Assembly (NCBI GenBank): GCA_964466465.1
Contig: CAYXNJ010000012.1
Span: forward strand, 1 to 55,686
Reading direction: 5' to 3'
From: Sulfurospirillum sp964466465
GTDB lineage: Bacteria; Campylobacterota; Campylobacteria; Campylobacterales; Sulfurospirillaceae
Length of the DNA: 55,686 nucleotides
The notes below the pieces were generated by a model. That model did not search any database. It saw only the letters and a list, made by a program, of their open reading frames with translations, and had not been told where the DNA came from. A program made the position numbers and the translations under genes. Positions 17,609 to 26,635 of the stretch are shown in pieces. Position 1 is the first letter of the stretch, and the number at the start of each line of letters is the position of its first letter.

Positions 17609-18634
17609 GTGAAATTTAGCGCCTATATGTATGAGTGGCTCTATGGCAATGAGGGCTACTACACCAAAGAACGTACCATCGGAAAAGAGGGTGATTTTTA
17701 CACGGCTGTCAGTACGAGTATGTTCTTTGGTGGCGCTATTGCCAAACGGTTACTCTCAACGATTGAGAGTGGATTTTTAAGTGATTCATGCCATGTGGTT
17801 GAGATCGGTGCGCATAAAGGCTATCTGCTCGCCGATATGATTCAGTTCATCTATACTCTCAAACCAGAACTTCTTCAAACCCTTACATTTATCATTGTTG
17901 AGCCTTTTGAGGCGAATCAGCTTATGCAAAAAGCCTATTTTAAAGAGGCATTTGGTGATGCTATCACACTTAATCATGTCAAAAGTTTGGATGAACTGAA
18001 ATGCCAAGAGGCATTTTTTGTTGCCAATGAAATTTTTGATGCGTTTTCATGCGAGCTTATCAAAGAAGATCAAATGCTTTTTGTGGAAAACAACTTTGTT
18101 ATTTTCAAAAAAATGGATGATGATACGAGAGCAAAAGCCCTAGAATACGGCATAATAAAAGGTGAACTGTGTTTAGGGTATGAGTCTTTTGCTGACGCGA
18201 TGAATCACTGTTGCAATCGCTTTGAATTTGTGACGTTTGACTATGGCGATAAAGAAGCAAGAGGTGATTTTTCGCTGCGTGTATATGCCAACCATCAAGT
18301 CTATCCTTTCTTCGCATTAACCTCTTTGGTTGAAGAAAAACTTCGCGAAAAAAATGATTTTAATGCTTTTTTTGCCAAATCAGACATTACCTATGATGTT
18401 AATTTTAGTCATCTTTTTCATGCCTTTGAAAAAAATGGGATAAAAGTTCATCATTTTAGTACTCAAATGAGCGCTTTGGTGGAGTTTGGCTTAACGGAAC
18501 TGTTAGAGCTTTTTGCAAAAAATGTTTCTGTTAAACAGTATGAAACTGAAATGAATAAAATTAAAATATTGATCGATCCTTCTTTTATGGGAGAACGGTT
18601 TAAAATGGCGTGTTTTCGTAAGGGAGAAGTATAA
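17609..18634 (+). CDS. SAM-dependent methyltransferase, MidA/NDUFAF7 family
   Basis: The 341-aa protein belongs to the family (formerly DUF185) whose mitochondrial member methylates an arginine of a complex I subunit. It begins 'MKFSAYMYEWLYGNEGYYTK' from a GTG codon, continues 'GDFYTAVSTSMFFGGAIA', and has the SAM-binding 'VVEIGAHKGYLLADM' (about 64-78) and 'FVANEIFDAFSCEL'. The target in bacteria is unknown. It overlaps thiS by one base (TAATG), so the two are coupled. Confidence 0.8.
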   Translation: MKFSAYMYEWLYGNEGYYTKERTIGKEGDFYTAVSTSMFFGGAIAKRLLSTIESGFLSDSCHVVEIGAHKGYLLADMIQFIYTLKPELLQTLTFIIVEPFEANQLMQKAYFKEAFGDAITLNHVKSLDELKCQEAFFVANEIFDAFSCELIKEDQMLFVENNFVIFKKMDDDTRAKALEYGIIKGELCLGYESFADAMNHCCNRFEFVTFDYGDKEARGDFSLRVYANHQVYPFFALTSLVEEKLREKNDFNAFFAKSDITYDVNFSHLFHAFEKNGIKVHHFSTQMSALVEFGLTELLELFAKNVSVKQYETEMNKIKILIDPSFMGERFKMACFRKGEV

Positions 18635-18834
18635 TGAAATTAATTGTAAATGGTGAAGTCAAAGAAAGTAACGCTCAAACGATTCAAGAGCTTATTGACG
18701 AGCTGGGCATCGAGAGCAAAGTTATGGCATCAGCGGTTAATATGAATGTCGTCAAAAAAGAGCAGTGGCAAAGTCATCAACTCTTGGAAAATGATAAAGT
18801 AGAATTTTTACAGTTTGTAGGTGGAGGCGCTTAA
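18634..18834 (+). CDS. thiS: Sulfur carrier protein ThiS
   Basis: ThiS is the small ubiquitin-like protein that carries sulfur as a C-terminal thiocarboxylate for the thiazole of thiamine. The 66-aa protein begins 'MKLIVNGEVKE' and ends 'VEFLQFVGGGA'. The carrier family needs a terminal Gly-Gly, but here one alanine follows the glycines. No thiF, thiG or thiH is in the window. The midA partner upstream (TAATG overlap) is not a known thiamine gene. It ends directly against acpS on the other strand with no gap. Confidence 0.82.
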   Translation: MKLIVNGEVKESNAQTIQELIDELGIESKVMASAVNMNVVKKEQWQSHQLLENDKVEFLQFVGGGA

Positions 18835-19209
18835 TCAGTGCCAAAGCTGGCGAGTCTCTTTTTTACCTTCAATGACAGCTACAGCAATCGCAAAACCGTT
18901 ATCGTGGGTGATGGAGAGTGATACATCAGTGATGTTATAATCTTCAATGAGATGACGTGTAAGCGTAAAATAGGGCGCATTTTTAGCGTCTTTATAAATC
19001 TTAATATCCATAAATCCACATTTTTCGCTAATGCCGATTCCAAGGGCTTTTGAAATAGCCTCTTTTGCGGCATAGAAACCAGCCGCAGTCGCATCACTTT
19101 TTGCAAGAATGATTTCTTCTGGAGATAAAAATTTTAAAAGCGCCTTGTCTCCAAAGCGCTCTTTGAGTTTTGCAATTCGTTCTATCGAAACGAGGTCAAT
19201 ACCGATCAT
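18835..19209 (-). CDS. acpS: Holo-[acyl-carrier-protein] synthase
   Basis: AcpS attaches 4'-phosphopantetheine from CoA to acyl carrier protein. The 124-aa protein shows the Mg2+ aspartate in 'MIGIDLVSIERI' (about 5) and the 'FYAAKEAISKALG' helix (about 45-57). 'VSLSITHDNGFAIAVAV' lies near the end. Its start overlaps the end of fliL by 4 nt. Confidence 0.95.
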   Translation of the reverse strand: MIGIDLVSIERIAKLKERFGDKALLKFLSPEEIILAKSDATAAGFYAAKEAISKALGIGISEKCGFMDIKIYKDAKNAPYFTLTRHLIEDYNITDVSLSITHDNGFAIAVAVIEGKKETRQLWH

Positions 19210-19742
19210 TGAACCACGAAGTCTGTAAAGTAGATGTTTTTGACTTGTCCATCAGAGAGGTTTTCATTGATTTTATCTAACACTTCATCTTTGAGTTTAT
19301 CTTTACCTTTGAGTGTGCTAATCTCTTCAAAGGTTTTAGAGGAGAATGTACGAATAATGATGTCACGAATCAGAGATTTTTTATGATCCATTTCTGGTTG
19401 TAATTTTGGATCACTCAGCTCCAAGTCAATAGAGACTTTTAAAAAGCGGTTACCACTTTCGCTGAGTAAGTTAACAACAAATTGTGCCATAGGATACATT
19501 GGACCAATAGCTAAATGATCTGTTGATTTTTTACCACTTTTTTTCTTCTCTACTTTAGCATCTTGCTGTGTAGTTTGTGTTGGTGCCGCTGCTTCATCAT
19601 GGCTTCCTAAGAGTAAAAAAGCTGCTGCTCCTCCACCTATTAGAAGTACTACTAACAATACGACGACAATAATGAGCACCATATTGCTTTTAGGTTTTTT
19701 CTCAACTGCGCCATCAGCATCTTCAGGTTTTTTACCAGCCAT
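19206..19742 (-). CDS. fliL: Flagellar basal body-associated protein FliL
   Basis: FliL surrounds the flagellar stator and increases torque. The 178-aa protein has a charged cytoplasmic start, one membrane segment (about 20-46, 'NMVLIIVVVLLVVLLIGGGAA') and a lysine-rich linker. The periplasmic FliL domain ('FVVNLLSESGNRFLKVSIDL' to 'NIYFTDFVVQ') follows. No other flagellar gene is nearby; the fliL-acpS pairing is one I recall from other Campylobacterota. Confidence 0.9.
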   Translation of the reverse strand: MAGKKPEDADGAVEKKPKSNMVLIIVVVLLVVLLIGGGAAAFLLLGSHDEAAAPTQTTQQDAKVEKKKSGKKSTDHLAIGPMYPMAQFVVNLLSESGNRFLKVSIDLELSDPKLQPEMDHKKSLIRDIIIRTFSSKTFEEISTLKGKDKLKDEVLDKINENLSDGQVKNIYFTDFVVQ

Positions 19743-19803
19743 TCTCTATCCTTTTACATGTAAATATACGTTTCATCATATATCGTTTATTTTCGTGAAA
19801 AAT

Positions 19804-21159
19804 TTACATCCATTCGATTAATTTTGATACTTCATCAATATTATAGCACTTGATACCATCAATTTTTTCGAGTGGTAAAGAGGGAACGACTGCTTTTTCA
19901 AACTGTTGAGACTTAGCTTCTTTAAGACGAAGATCAAGATTGAAGATGTCGCGCACATCGCCAATTAAAGAGACTTCACCGATGAAAATCGTGTCTTTGC
20001 TAATGGGGCGATTACGATAAGAGCTAATAATCGCCGCAATAATGGCAAGATCAGCTGATGTTTCATTGATCTTAATGCCACCCGCGATATTGATATAAAC
20101 ATCATACTGGTTAAATGGTAAATCCAGTTTACGCTCCAAAAGCGCTAAAAGCATGGTAAGACGGTTGAGTTCATACCCTGTAGCGCTGCGTTTAGGGTTT
20201 GGGTAGCCACTATCGCTCACCAGTGCTTGTACTTCCAAAACAATAGGACGACTACCTTCCATCATAACGGTAATAGCAGAGCCTGCTTGTGCCTTGCCTC
20301 TTGTAAAAAACTTTTTGGAGATGTCTTTTGCACTCACAAGACCTGCTTTGGTCATCTCAAAAATGCCCACTTCACTGGTTGTTCCAAAACGGTTTTTAAA
20401 CCCACGAAGCAATCTGAGTTCACGCGAAGAATCACCTTCAAAATAGAGCACGGTATCGACCATGTGCTCTAAAACACGAGGTCCTGCAATAGAGCCTTCT
20501 TTGGTGATATGACCGATGATGAATGTTGCAATGTTTTTTTCTTTTCCAAAGCGCATTAACTCGAAAGTGATTTCACGTACTTGTGAAACACTCCCAGGCG
20601 CTGAGGCAATTTTTTCACTGTAAATTGTTTGAATAGAGTCGATAATAAGCACTTCAAACGCATGTTTTTCAAGCTCTTTAAATATGGTGTCTAGCCTAAT
20701 TTCAGAGAGCAGATAAAGGTTGGGATAGTTGCTGTCCACACGGTTAGCGCGCAGTTTAATTTGACTTGAGGATTCTTCACCACTGACATAAAGAACTTTT
20801 TTACCCTCACGGGCAAGGTTTCCTGCAATTTTGAGAAGCAGGGTGGATTTACCAACGCCTGGGCTTCCCCCAATCAATGTAAGGCTTCCTTGAACAATGC
20901 CTCCGCCAAGCACCAAATCAAGTTCCCTGTCGCCTGAACTGTAACGCTCAATTTGCTCAAAACTCACTTCAGTGATAGGAATAGCGTTACTTTGGGTATT
21001 TGCTATTGGTTTAGAATTGATCTCTTTGAGTACTTCTATCTGCTTATCGCTCAGTTCAATGTACTCATCCCAAGCGCCACAATTTGGGCATTTACCAAGC
21101 CACTTGGCACTTTGATGCCCACAGGCTTGGCATTCGAAAAGAATCTGTTTTTTAGCCAT
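19804..21159 (-). CDS. radA: DNA repair protein RadA
   Basis: RadA is a RecA-like ATPase and branch-migration factor for recombination intermediates. The 451-aa protein has the N-terminal zinc finger 'CQACGHQSAKWLGKCPNCG' (about 10-28), Walker A 'GGSPGVGKSTLL' (about 97-108), the RadA-specific 'KNRFG' (about 255), and a Lon-protease-like C-terminal domain ('YDVYINIAGGIKI'). It overlaps ftsY by 8 nt. Confidence 0.95.
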   Translation of the reverse strand: MAKKQILFECQACGHQSAKWLGKCPNCGAWDEYIELSDKQIEVLKEINSKPIANTQSNAIPITEVSFEQIERYSSGDRELDLVLGGGIVQGSLTLIGGSPGVGKSTLLLKIAGNLAREGKKVLYVSGEESSSQIKLRANRVDSNYPNLYLLSEIRLDTIFKELEKHAFEVLIIDSIQTIYSEKIASAPGSVSQVREITFELMRFGKEKNIATFIIGHITKEGSIAGPRVLEHMVDTVLYFEGDSSRELRLLRGFKNRFGTTSEVGIFEMTKAGLVSAKDISKKFFTRGKAQAGSAITVMMEGSRPIVLEVQALVSDSGYPNPKRSATGYELNRLTMLLALLERKLDLPFNQYDVYINIAGGIKINETSADLAIIAAIISSYRNRPISKDTIFIGEVSLIGDVRDIFNLDLRLKEAKSQQFEKAVVPSLPLEKIDGIKCYNIDEVSKLIEWM

Positions 21160-22036
21160 TGTTTGTAGTAAAAATAGAATCTAAAATCGTGTCGATGTAA
21201 TCATCTGCATTAAAAGGAATCAGATCGTCTCTTCCTTCTCCTACGCCTACGTAAATAATAGGAAGTTCTAACGCTTTAGCAATTCCAAAAAGTGAACCAC
21301 CTTTGGCTGTACCATCGAGTTTGGTGATGATAATAGCATCGATGCTAATCATCTCATGAAACGCTTTAGCTTGATTGATAGCTGATGTTCCTTGTGTACC
21401 ATCTAAAATGAGAATTTTGCGGTGAGGAGCACCCGTAAGAGCTTTATCACAAATGCGAACGATTTTTTTGAGCTCATTAGCAAGGTTAACTTGGTTGTGT
21501 AAACGACCTGCTGTATCGATAATGACATGATCGATCTTTTTGGCAACAGCTGAACTAATGGTATCGTATGCCACAGCGGAAGGATCATGTCCTTGTTGTG
21601 TGTAAATGATGCCTACATCAATTTTTTCTGCCCAGCTTTTAAGTTGTTCAATCGCTGCGGCTCTAAAGGTATCAGCAGCACCCAAGAGGACACTTTGATT
21701 CTCTTTTTTATAGTTGTGCGCCAGTTTGGCGATAGTGGTTGTTTTGCCTGCACCATTCACACCGATGATAAGTTCTACAAAAGGCTTTTGGGATGTTTCT
21801 TTGACGGCTGTATCGTATTTGAAGTAGGCTTTTAAAACGCGTCTAACATCTTCACGTGCAACATTTTGCGCAGGGGGAAGATAGTAGAGAATTTCTTCAA
21901 TTAACTCATAAGGAATATCTGATTCGATCAGAATCTCTTCTAGGATTGCTTTATCAATTTTTTCGACTTTTTCAGGCAATATCTCCTTGATAGCACCAAG
22001 GGTTTTGTCCAGTCCTTTTTTGATGAAACTAAACAT
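21152..22036 (-). CDS. ftsY: Signal recognition particle receptor FtsY
   Basis: FtsY is the GTPase that docks SRP-ribosome complexes at the membrane. The 294-aa protein is almost only the NG domain, with a short N-terminus instead of a long acidic A domain. GTPase motifs are 'GVNGAGKTTTIAKLA' (about 92-106), 'DTFRAAAIEQL', 'DTAGRLHNQ' and 'TKLDGTAKGG'. Its start overlaps the tlpA-like stop by one base (TAATG), and its end overlaps radA by 8 nt. Confidence 0.95.
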   Translation of the reverse strand: MFSFIKKGLDKTLGAIKEILPEKVEKIDKAILEEILIESDIPYELIEEILYYLPPAQNVAREDVRRVLKAYFKYDTAVKETSQKPFVELIIGVNGAGKTTTIAKLAHNYKKENQSVLLGAADTFRAAAIEQLKSWAEKIDVGIIYTQQGHDPSAVAYDTISSAVAKKIDHVIIDTAGRLHNQVNLANELKKIVRICDKALTGAPHRKILILDGTQGTSAINQAKAFHEMISIDAIIITKLDGTAKGGSLFGIAKALELPIIYVGVGEGRDDLIPFNADDYIDTILDSIFTTNNG

Positions 22037-22584
22037 TAGAGTACTTTTTTGATGTCAGCATCGATCATCTCTTCTGGAATTGCGCCTACATAGTGTGTAG
22101 AGTATTTGCCGTTTTTATCATACAAAAACATCAAAGGAATGTTTTTGACACCGCCTGCACTTTGAGCCAGTTTGAAATTTTCAAGGCTGTTGGTGATGAC
22201 ATAGTTAATATTGTTGTATTTGACAAAACTGTTGATCTCTTCATTGGATTTGTTTTCTTCCAAAAGAACACTGATGATGACAAAATTGTCTTTGTATTTT
22301 TCTTGAAGGTTAACAAGGTGAGGAATTTCAGCTTTACATGGGGGACACCACGTCGTAAAGAAATTGACTAAAACGATTTTATTTTCATATCCAGCGAAGT
22401 TAAATCCTTTTTCAAGAGGTGTAACAACAATCTCTTTCCCTGAAATATCTTGAAGTACAATTTTTTCATTTTTAATCTCTTCTTTGACGTTAGAAGTCTT
22501 CTCATCCGCTTTCTTTTTTTCAGAGGAACAGCCACTAAAAAAGAGCATTGCGCAAGAGACAAACAAAGCAAACCAAAACTTCAT
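22036..22584 (-). CDS. TlpA-family thioredoxin-like lipoprotein
   Basis: The 182-aa protein has a lipoprotein signal ending at the lipobox 'FSGC' (cysteine about 19), a charged linker, and a thioredoxin fold with the redox motif 'WCPPC' (about 79-83) in 'NFFTTWCPPCKAEIPHL'. It probably reduces or shuffles disulfides of periplasmic proteins or cytochrome c maturation substrates while anchored to a membrane. It is the first gene of a minus-strand run tlpA-ftsY-radA. Confidence 0.9.
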   Translation of the reverse strand: MKFWFALFVSCAMLFFSGCSSEKKKADEKTSNVKEEIKNEKIVLQDISGKEIVVTPLEKGFNFAGYENKIVLVNFFTTWCPPCKAEIPHLVNLQEKYKDNFVIISVLLEENKSNEEINSFVKYNNINYVITNSLENFKLAQSAGGVKNIPLMFLYDKNGKYSTHYVGAIPEEMIDADIKKVL

Positions 22585-22603
22585 TAGAATCCTTTTTTTA
22601 TAT

Positions 22604-22609
22604 TATAAT
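22604..22609 (+). promoter_or_regulatory. Putative -10 element for the folate cyclo-ligase gene
   Basis: TATAAT lies 40 nt upstream of the probable start at 22649, in the gap divergent from the TlpA-family gene. It argues against the longer upstream reading frame. Confidence 0.45.
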
Positions 22610-22648
22610 GGCTATGATTGTATTCAAACATGCCTTAAAGTGACAACA

Positions 22649-23308
22649 ATGCAAAAAATTAAGTTTGAGAGTAAGTCGGAATTTCGCTCGTATGCCAGAA
22701 AAAAATTGTGCTTAGTCCACAATCCTTATAAGCGCGATAAACTCGTTGAAAAACAGATTTTAGAGCTGTTGAAACATGCTCATGCACGTTCGATATTATT
22801 GTACGTTTCTCTCCCTATTGAAGCCAATACGAAAGGTATTATTGCAACATGTAGGCGAAGAAAATGTAAGGTGTATGTTCCGTTTATGGAAGGCGTCAGT
22901 TTCAAGATGGTAAAATGGAGATTGCCTTCAAGTAAGAAAACATTTAACATAGAAGAGCCGAAAAACTCTTTTGCTGTTAAACCAAAAATTGATTTTGCGA
23001 TAGTGCCCGTCATAGGGGTTGATGGGGCATTAAAAAGAATTGGTTTTGGTAAAGGGATGTATGATCGTTTTTTTGCATCGCTTGAGCCTAAACCTCCAAT
23101 AGCATTTGTTCAAAGGGAGTTTTGTATGACACAAAGCCTTTTATCTGAAGCACATGATATTGCAGCTGATATTTATTTAACCCCCTATAAAACTATTATC
23201 AAAAGAGGGACAAATGGTCTTAGAGTCATTAGCGGTCGGCGGAGCTGCGTTAGTAAGCGGCGTTGCAGGATTTCTCATCGCAAAAAAGATGGAAGCTGCA
23301 AATTATGA
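22649..23308 (+). CDS. 5-formyltetrahydrofolate cyclo-ligase family protein
   Basis: The enzyme converts 5-formyl-THF to 5,10-methenyl-THF with ATP. The 219-aa reading from 22649 starts 'MQKIKFESKSEFRSYARKK' and has the family signature 'KRIGFGKGMYDRF' (about 130-142). The fold should finish near 'YLTPYKTIIKRG' (about 187). The last 31 or so residues are basic, look unstructured, and come from a 95-nt overlap with rny. An in-frame opening extends upstream to 22484, but it runs through the opposite-strand lipoprotein gene and lacks homology, so I reject it. Confidence 0.82.
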   Translation: MQKIKFESKSEFRSYARKKLCLVHNPYKRDKLVEKQILELLKHAHARSILLYVSLPIEANTKGIIATCRRRKCKVYVPFMEGVSFKMVKWRLPSSKKTFNIEEPKNSFAVKPKIDFAIVPVIGVDGALKRIGFGKGMYDRFFASLEPKPPIAFVQREFCMTQSLLSEAHDIAADIYLTPYKTIIKRGTNGLRVISGRRSCVSKRRCRISHRKKDGSCKL

Positions 23309-24770
23309 GATACATGTTGCTCAAGCAAGAGCCAAAGCCAAAGCCATTGAGCATGAAGCAGAGTTAATTCTTAGTAATAGTAATATTAAGGTTAAAGAAG
23401 CAGAGCTAGAAGCAAAACGAAAATACGAAGATCGTACCATTACGCTTAAAAAAGAGCATTCTGAAAAAATGCTTGAACTTGAGAAAAAAGAGCGTACCTA
23501 TAAAGAAGAACTCAAAAAAATCACCAAAGATCGTGAAGATATTCAACTCTTACAAAACAGTGCAAACGCTTTATTTGACGAAGGACAGCAACTCAAAGAG
23601 GAATATACTTCTAAGGTCACTGAAGCGCTTATGGTTTTAGAGCGTTCAGCGGGACTTACGCAAAATGAAGCAAAAGAGATCGTTTTAGCCAAAGTAGAAG
23701 AGCAATCTCGTGCTGAAATTGCACATACGGTTAGACGTCTTGAAGAAGAGGCAAAACAAGATATTAAACGTCGTGTTAATTACATCCTTGCACAAGCAAC
23801 AACGCGTTTTGCAGGTGAGTTCGCAGCTGAGCGTCTTATCAATGTCGTCAATATTAAAGATGATGAGCTTAAAGGTCGTATTATTGGTAAAGAGGGTCGC
23901 AATATCAAAACCCTTGAGATGCTTTTAGGCGTTGATATTATCATCGATGATACACCAAATGCGATTATTTTAAGTAGCTTCAACCTCTACAGACGTGCCA
24001 TTGCAACAAAAGTGATTGAGCTTTTGGTTCAAGATGGCAGAATTCAGCCAGCGCGTATTGAAGGTATTTATGAGAAAGTTAAAGATGAATTTGATCAAGG
24101 TTTAATGGAAGAGGGTGAAAATATTATTATCGATCTTGGTCTTTCTAAAATGCACCCAGAGCTTGTAAAATTGATTGGTCGTTTGAAATTTAGAGCAAGT
24201 TATGGTCAAAACGCTCTTGGTCACTCACTTGAAGTAGCCCATTTAGCAGGTATTATTGCTGCTGAAACAGGCGGCGATGTACTTCTTGCAAGACGAGCTG
24301 GTATTTTACACGATATCGGTAAAGCTTTGACACACGAAACAGCAGGAAGCCATGTTGATTTAGGTGCTGAAATTTGCCGTCGTTATAAAGAACACGATGT
24401 GGTTATCAATGCTATTTTTGCACACCATGGACATGAAGAGCCAACATCCGTTGAATCAGCAGCTGTTTGTGCAGCGGACACCCTTTCTGCAGCTCGCCCA
24501 GGTGCCAGAAGAGAAGTTCTTGAGAGCTTCTTAAAACGTGTTCAAGACATTGAAGAGATTGCAAAAAGCAAGCAAGGCATTAAACAAGTGTATGCGATTA
24601 ACGCAGGTCGAGAAATTCGTGTTATTGCCAACGCAAAGCTCATCAATGATGATGAAGCAGTTCTTCTTGCTAAAGAGATAGCACAAGAGATTGAAAGCAA
24701 AGTTCAATACCCTGGTGAAATTAAAGTTAATGTTATCAGAGAACTTCGCGCTGTTGACTTCGCACGCTAA
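23214..24770 (+). CDS. rny: Ribonuclease Y
   Basis: RNase Y is a membrane-anchored endoribonuclease that starts mRNA decay. The 518-aa protein has an N-terminal membrane helix (about 5-24, 'LAVGGAALVSGVAGFLIAKK') and a long coiled coil (about 30-200). A KH domain ('GRIIGKEGRNIKTLEMLLG', about 223-241) and an HD domain with 'RRAGILHDIGKAL' follow. The start at 23214 has an AGAGGGACAA ribosome site and is needed for the membrane helix. It overlaps the folate cyclo-ligase frame by 95 nt. Confidence 0.95.
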   Translation: MVLESLAVGGAALVSGVAGFLIAKKMEAANYEIHVAQARAKAKAIEHEAELILSNSNIKVKEAELEAKRKYEDRTITLKKEHSEKMLELEKKERTYKEELKKITKDREDIQLLQNSANALFDEGQQLKEEYTSKVTEALMVLERSAGLTQNEAKEIVLAKVEEQSRAEIAHTVRRLEEEAKQDIKRRVNYILAQATTRFAGEFAAERLINVVNIKDDELKGRIIGKEGRNIKTLEMLLGVDIIIDDTPNAIILSSFNLYRRAIATKVIELLVQDGRIQPARIEGIYEKVKDEFDQGLMEEGENIIIDLGLSKMHPELVKLIGRLKFRASYGQNALGHSLEVAHLAGIIAAETGGDVLLARRAGILHDIGKALTHETAGSHVDLGAEICRRYKEHDVVINAIFAHHGHEEPTSVESAAVCAADTLSAARPGARREVLESFLKRVQDIEEIAKSKQGIKQVYAINAGREIRVIANAKLINDDEAVLLAKEIAQEIESKVQYPGEIKVNVIRELRAVDFAR

Positions 24771-24782
24771 AAACATTTAAAT

Positions 24783-24803
24783 GTAGAGGCACTATGCCTC
24801 TAC
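24783..24803 (+). terminator. Intrinsic terminator after rny
   Basis: A perfect 9-bp stem (24783-24791 with 24795-24803) has a CTA loop and is followed shortly by TTTTT. Confidence 0.8.
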
Positions 24804-24829
24804 AGCCTGCTTTTTAATGGATACAAAAA

Positions 24830-26635
24830 ATGCACACGCACTACAGCTTCAAAACCCTTTTTGATGAGATAAAACACTATAAAAAAGAGCTCATATTCGC
24901 CAATGTTATCGCTTTTTTAGCAGTAGTTATTAGCACACCTGTTCCTCTTTTAATGCCTATGTTGGTAGATGAAGTTCTTTTAGGTAAAAAAGGGTTTATG
25001 ACACACTCTGTAGATACTCTCTTTGGCACTTCAAATCCCGCGTATCTTTATATTGGTGTAATTTTAGTTATTGTTGTTTTGCTAAGAGTCATCTTTTTTC
25101 TTTTAAATTATTTACAAACAAAACTCTTTACCATCGTGTCAAAAAATATTGCCTTTAAGATGCGCAAAGATGTGTTAGAGCATTTAAGCCATGTGGCAAT
25201 GAACCAATTTGAGTTTTTTGGTTCAGGAAAAGCGGCTTCTCTTCTTGTAACCGATGTTGAGACGATTGATAATTTTTTGGGTGTTTTTGTGAGCCGCTTA
25301 ATCATTTCAGTCTTTACTATTTTAGGTGTAGGTGCTGTTTTATTGATGATTCATTGGCAACTGGGACTTTTCATCTTAATTCTTAACCCCATCGTCATCC
25401 TTTTTACAACAAAATTAGCAAAGAAAGTATCAAAGCTTAAAAAGGAACAGAACAAAGCTTTTGAGCTTTTTCAAGAAGCGCTTTCTGAGACGCTTGATAT
25501 GTTTGTACAAATTCGTGCAACCAATAAAGAGAGACTCTTTTTTGATAAAGTTGATGCACATGCTAAAACCATTAAAGAGAGTTCGATTATTTTTGGCTAT
25601 AAGAGCGATGGCGCTAATCGTCTCTCATTTCTTGTCTTTTTATCGGGATTTGAACTTTTTCGTGCAGCAAGTATTTTTGTCGTTGCATACTCAGATCTTA
25701 GCATTGGCTCTATGCTCGCTATTTTTGGCTATTTGTGGGTAATGATGCCCCCTATTCAAGATATACTCAATATTCAGTACACATACCACAATGCAAGCAA
25801 GGCATTAGCCCGTATTAACGAAATTTTGAGTCTTAAAAAAGAAGAGAGAGGATCTCATGTCAAAAATCCTTTCTTAGAAACACGTACAAATGCGATTGAA
25901 CTTAAAGACGTTAGTTTTAGTTATGATGGAACAAAACAGATTCTTGAAGATATTAATTTAACAATTCCAAAAGGCTCAAAAATCGCTATAATAGGTGCTA
26001 GTGGAAGTGGTAAAACAACACTAGCACACTTACTTGTAGGCTTATATCCATTAGAGTCTGGTGAGATTTTCTTTGATGGAATTTCAGCAAAAGAGATTGG
26101 TTTAGATGTGGTAAGAGATCATCTCTTTTTAGTGTTACAAAATCCACAACTTTTTAATGCTTCCATTGCTCAGAATTTGATGATTGATGAAAAAACAGAT
26201 AAAGCGCTCATTCATCAAGCATTGCAAATTGCTCAATTGGAAAGTTTTGTTGATGAACTTCCTGATGGTCTTCAAACACAAATAGGAAAGCACGGCATTA
26301 AGCTTTCTGGCGGACAAAGACAACGTCTTAGCATTGCTCGTATGGTACTTCAAAGCCCCAATGTGGTTATCTTAGATGAGTCAACATCGGCGTTGGATGT
26401 TCATACAGAGATGAAGCTTTTTGATGCTCTTGAAAATTATTTAGAAGGTAAAACAACGATTATCATTGCCCATCGTCTTAGCACGATCAAAAAAGCTGAT
26501 TTTATCTACGTGTTGGATAAGGGGCGTATTGTTGAATCAGGCACTCATGAGGAACTTATGCGTCAAGAAGGCGCATTTTACGAATATGTTGTACAAAATA
26601 GAAGGAGTAAAGATAATGAAAAAAATATGGCTTAG
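24830..26635 (+). CDS. ABC transporter, fused permease and ATP-binding protein
   Basis: This is a 601-aa half-transporter of the exporter type. Six membrane segments lie in residues 1-330, then an ATPase domain with Walker A 'IGASGSGKTTL' (about 387-397), signature 'LSGGQRQRLSIAR' (about 487-499) and Walker B 'VVILDESTSALD'. The layout resembles MsbA, lipid and multidrug exporters; the substrate cannot be read. It has its own ATG after the rny terminator and overlaps the next gene by 20 nt. Confidence 0.9.
   Translation: MHTHYSFKTLFDEIKHYKKELIFANVIAFLAVVISTPVPLLMPMLVDEVLLGKKGFMTHSVDTLFGTSNPAYLYIGVILVIVVLLRVIFFLLNYLQTKLFTIVSKNIAFKMRKDVLEHLSHVAMNQFEFFGSGKAASLLVTDVETIDNFLGVFVSRLIISVFTILGVGAVLLMIHWQLGLFILILNPIVILFTTKLAKKVSKLKKEQNKAFELFQEALSETLDMFVQIRATNKERLFFDKVDAHAKTIKESSIIFGYKSDGANRLSFLVFLSGFELFRAASIFVVAYSDLSIGSMLAIFGYLWVMMPPIQDILNIQYTYHNASKALARINEILSLKKEERGSHVKNPFLETRTNAIELKDVSFSYDGTKQILEDINLTIPKGSKIAIIGASGSGKTTLAHLLVGLYPLESGEIFFDGISAKEIGLDVVRDHLFLVLQNPQLFNASIAQNLMIDEKTDKALIHQALQIAQLESFVDELPDGLQTQIGKHGIKLSGGQRQRLSIARMVLQSPNVVILDESTSALDVHTEMKLFDALENYLEGKTTIIIAHRLSTIKKADFIYVLDKGRIVESGTHEELMRQEGAFYEYVVQNRRSKDNEKNMA

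Noticed and set aside
22484..22648. Upstream extension of the folate cyclo-ligase frame
   Set aside because: It overlaps the opposite-strand TlpA lipoprotein gene and contains the likely -10 at 22604. The homologous part starts at 22649.
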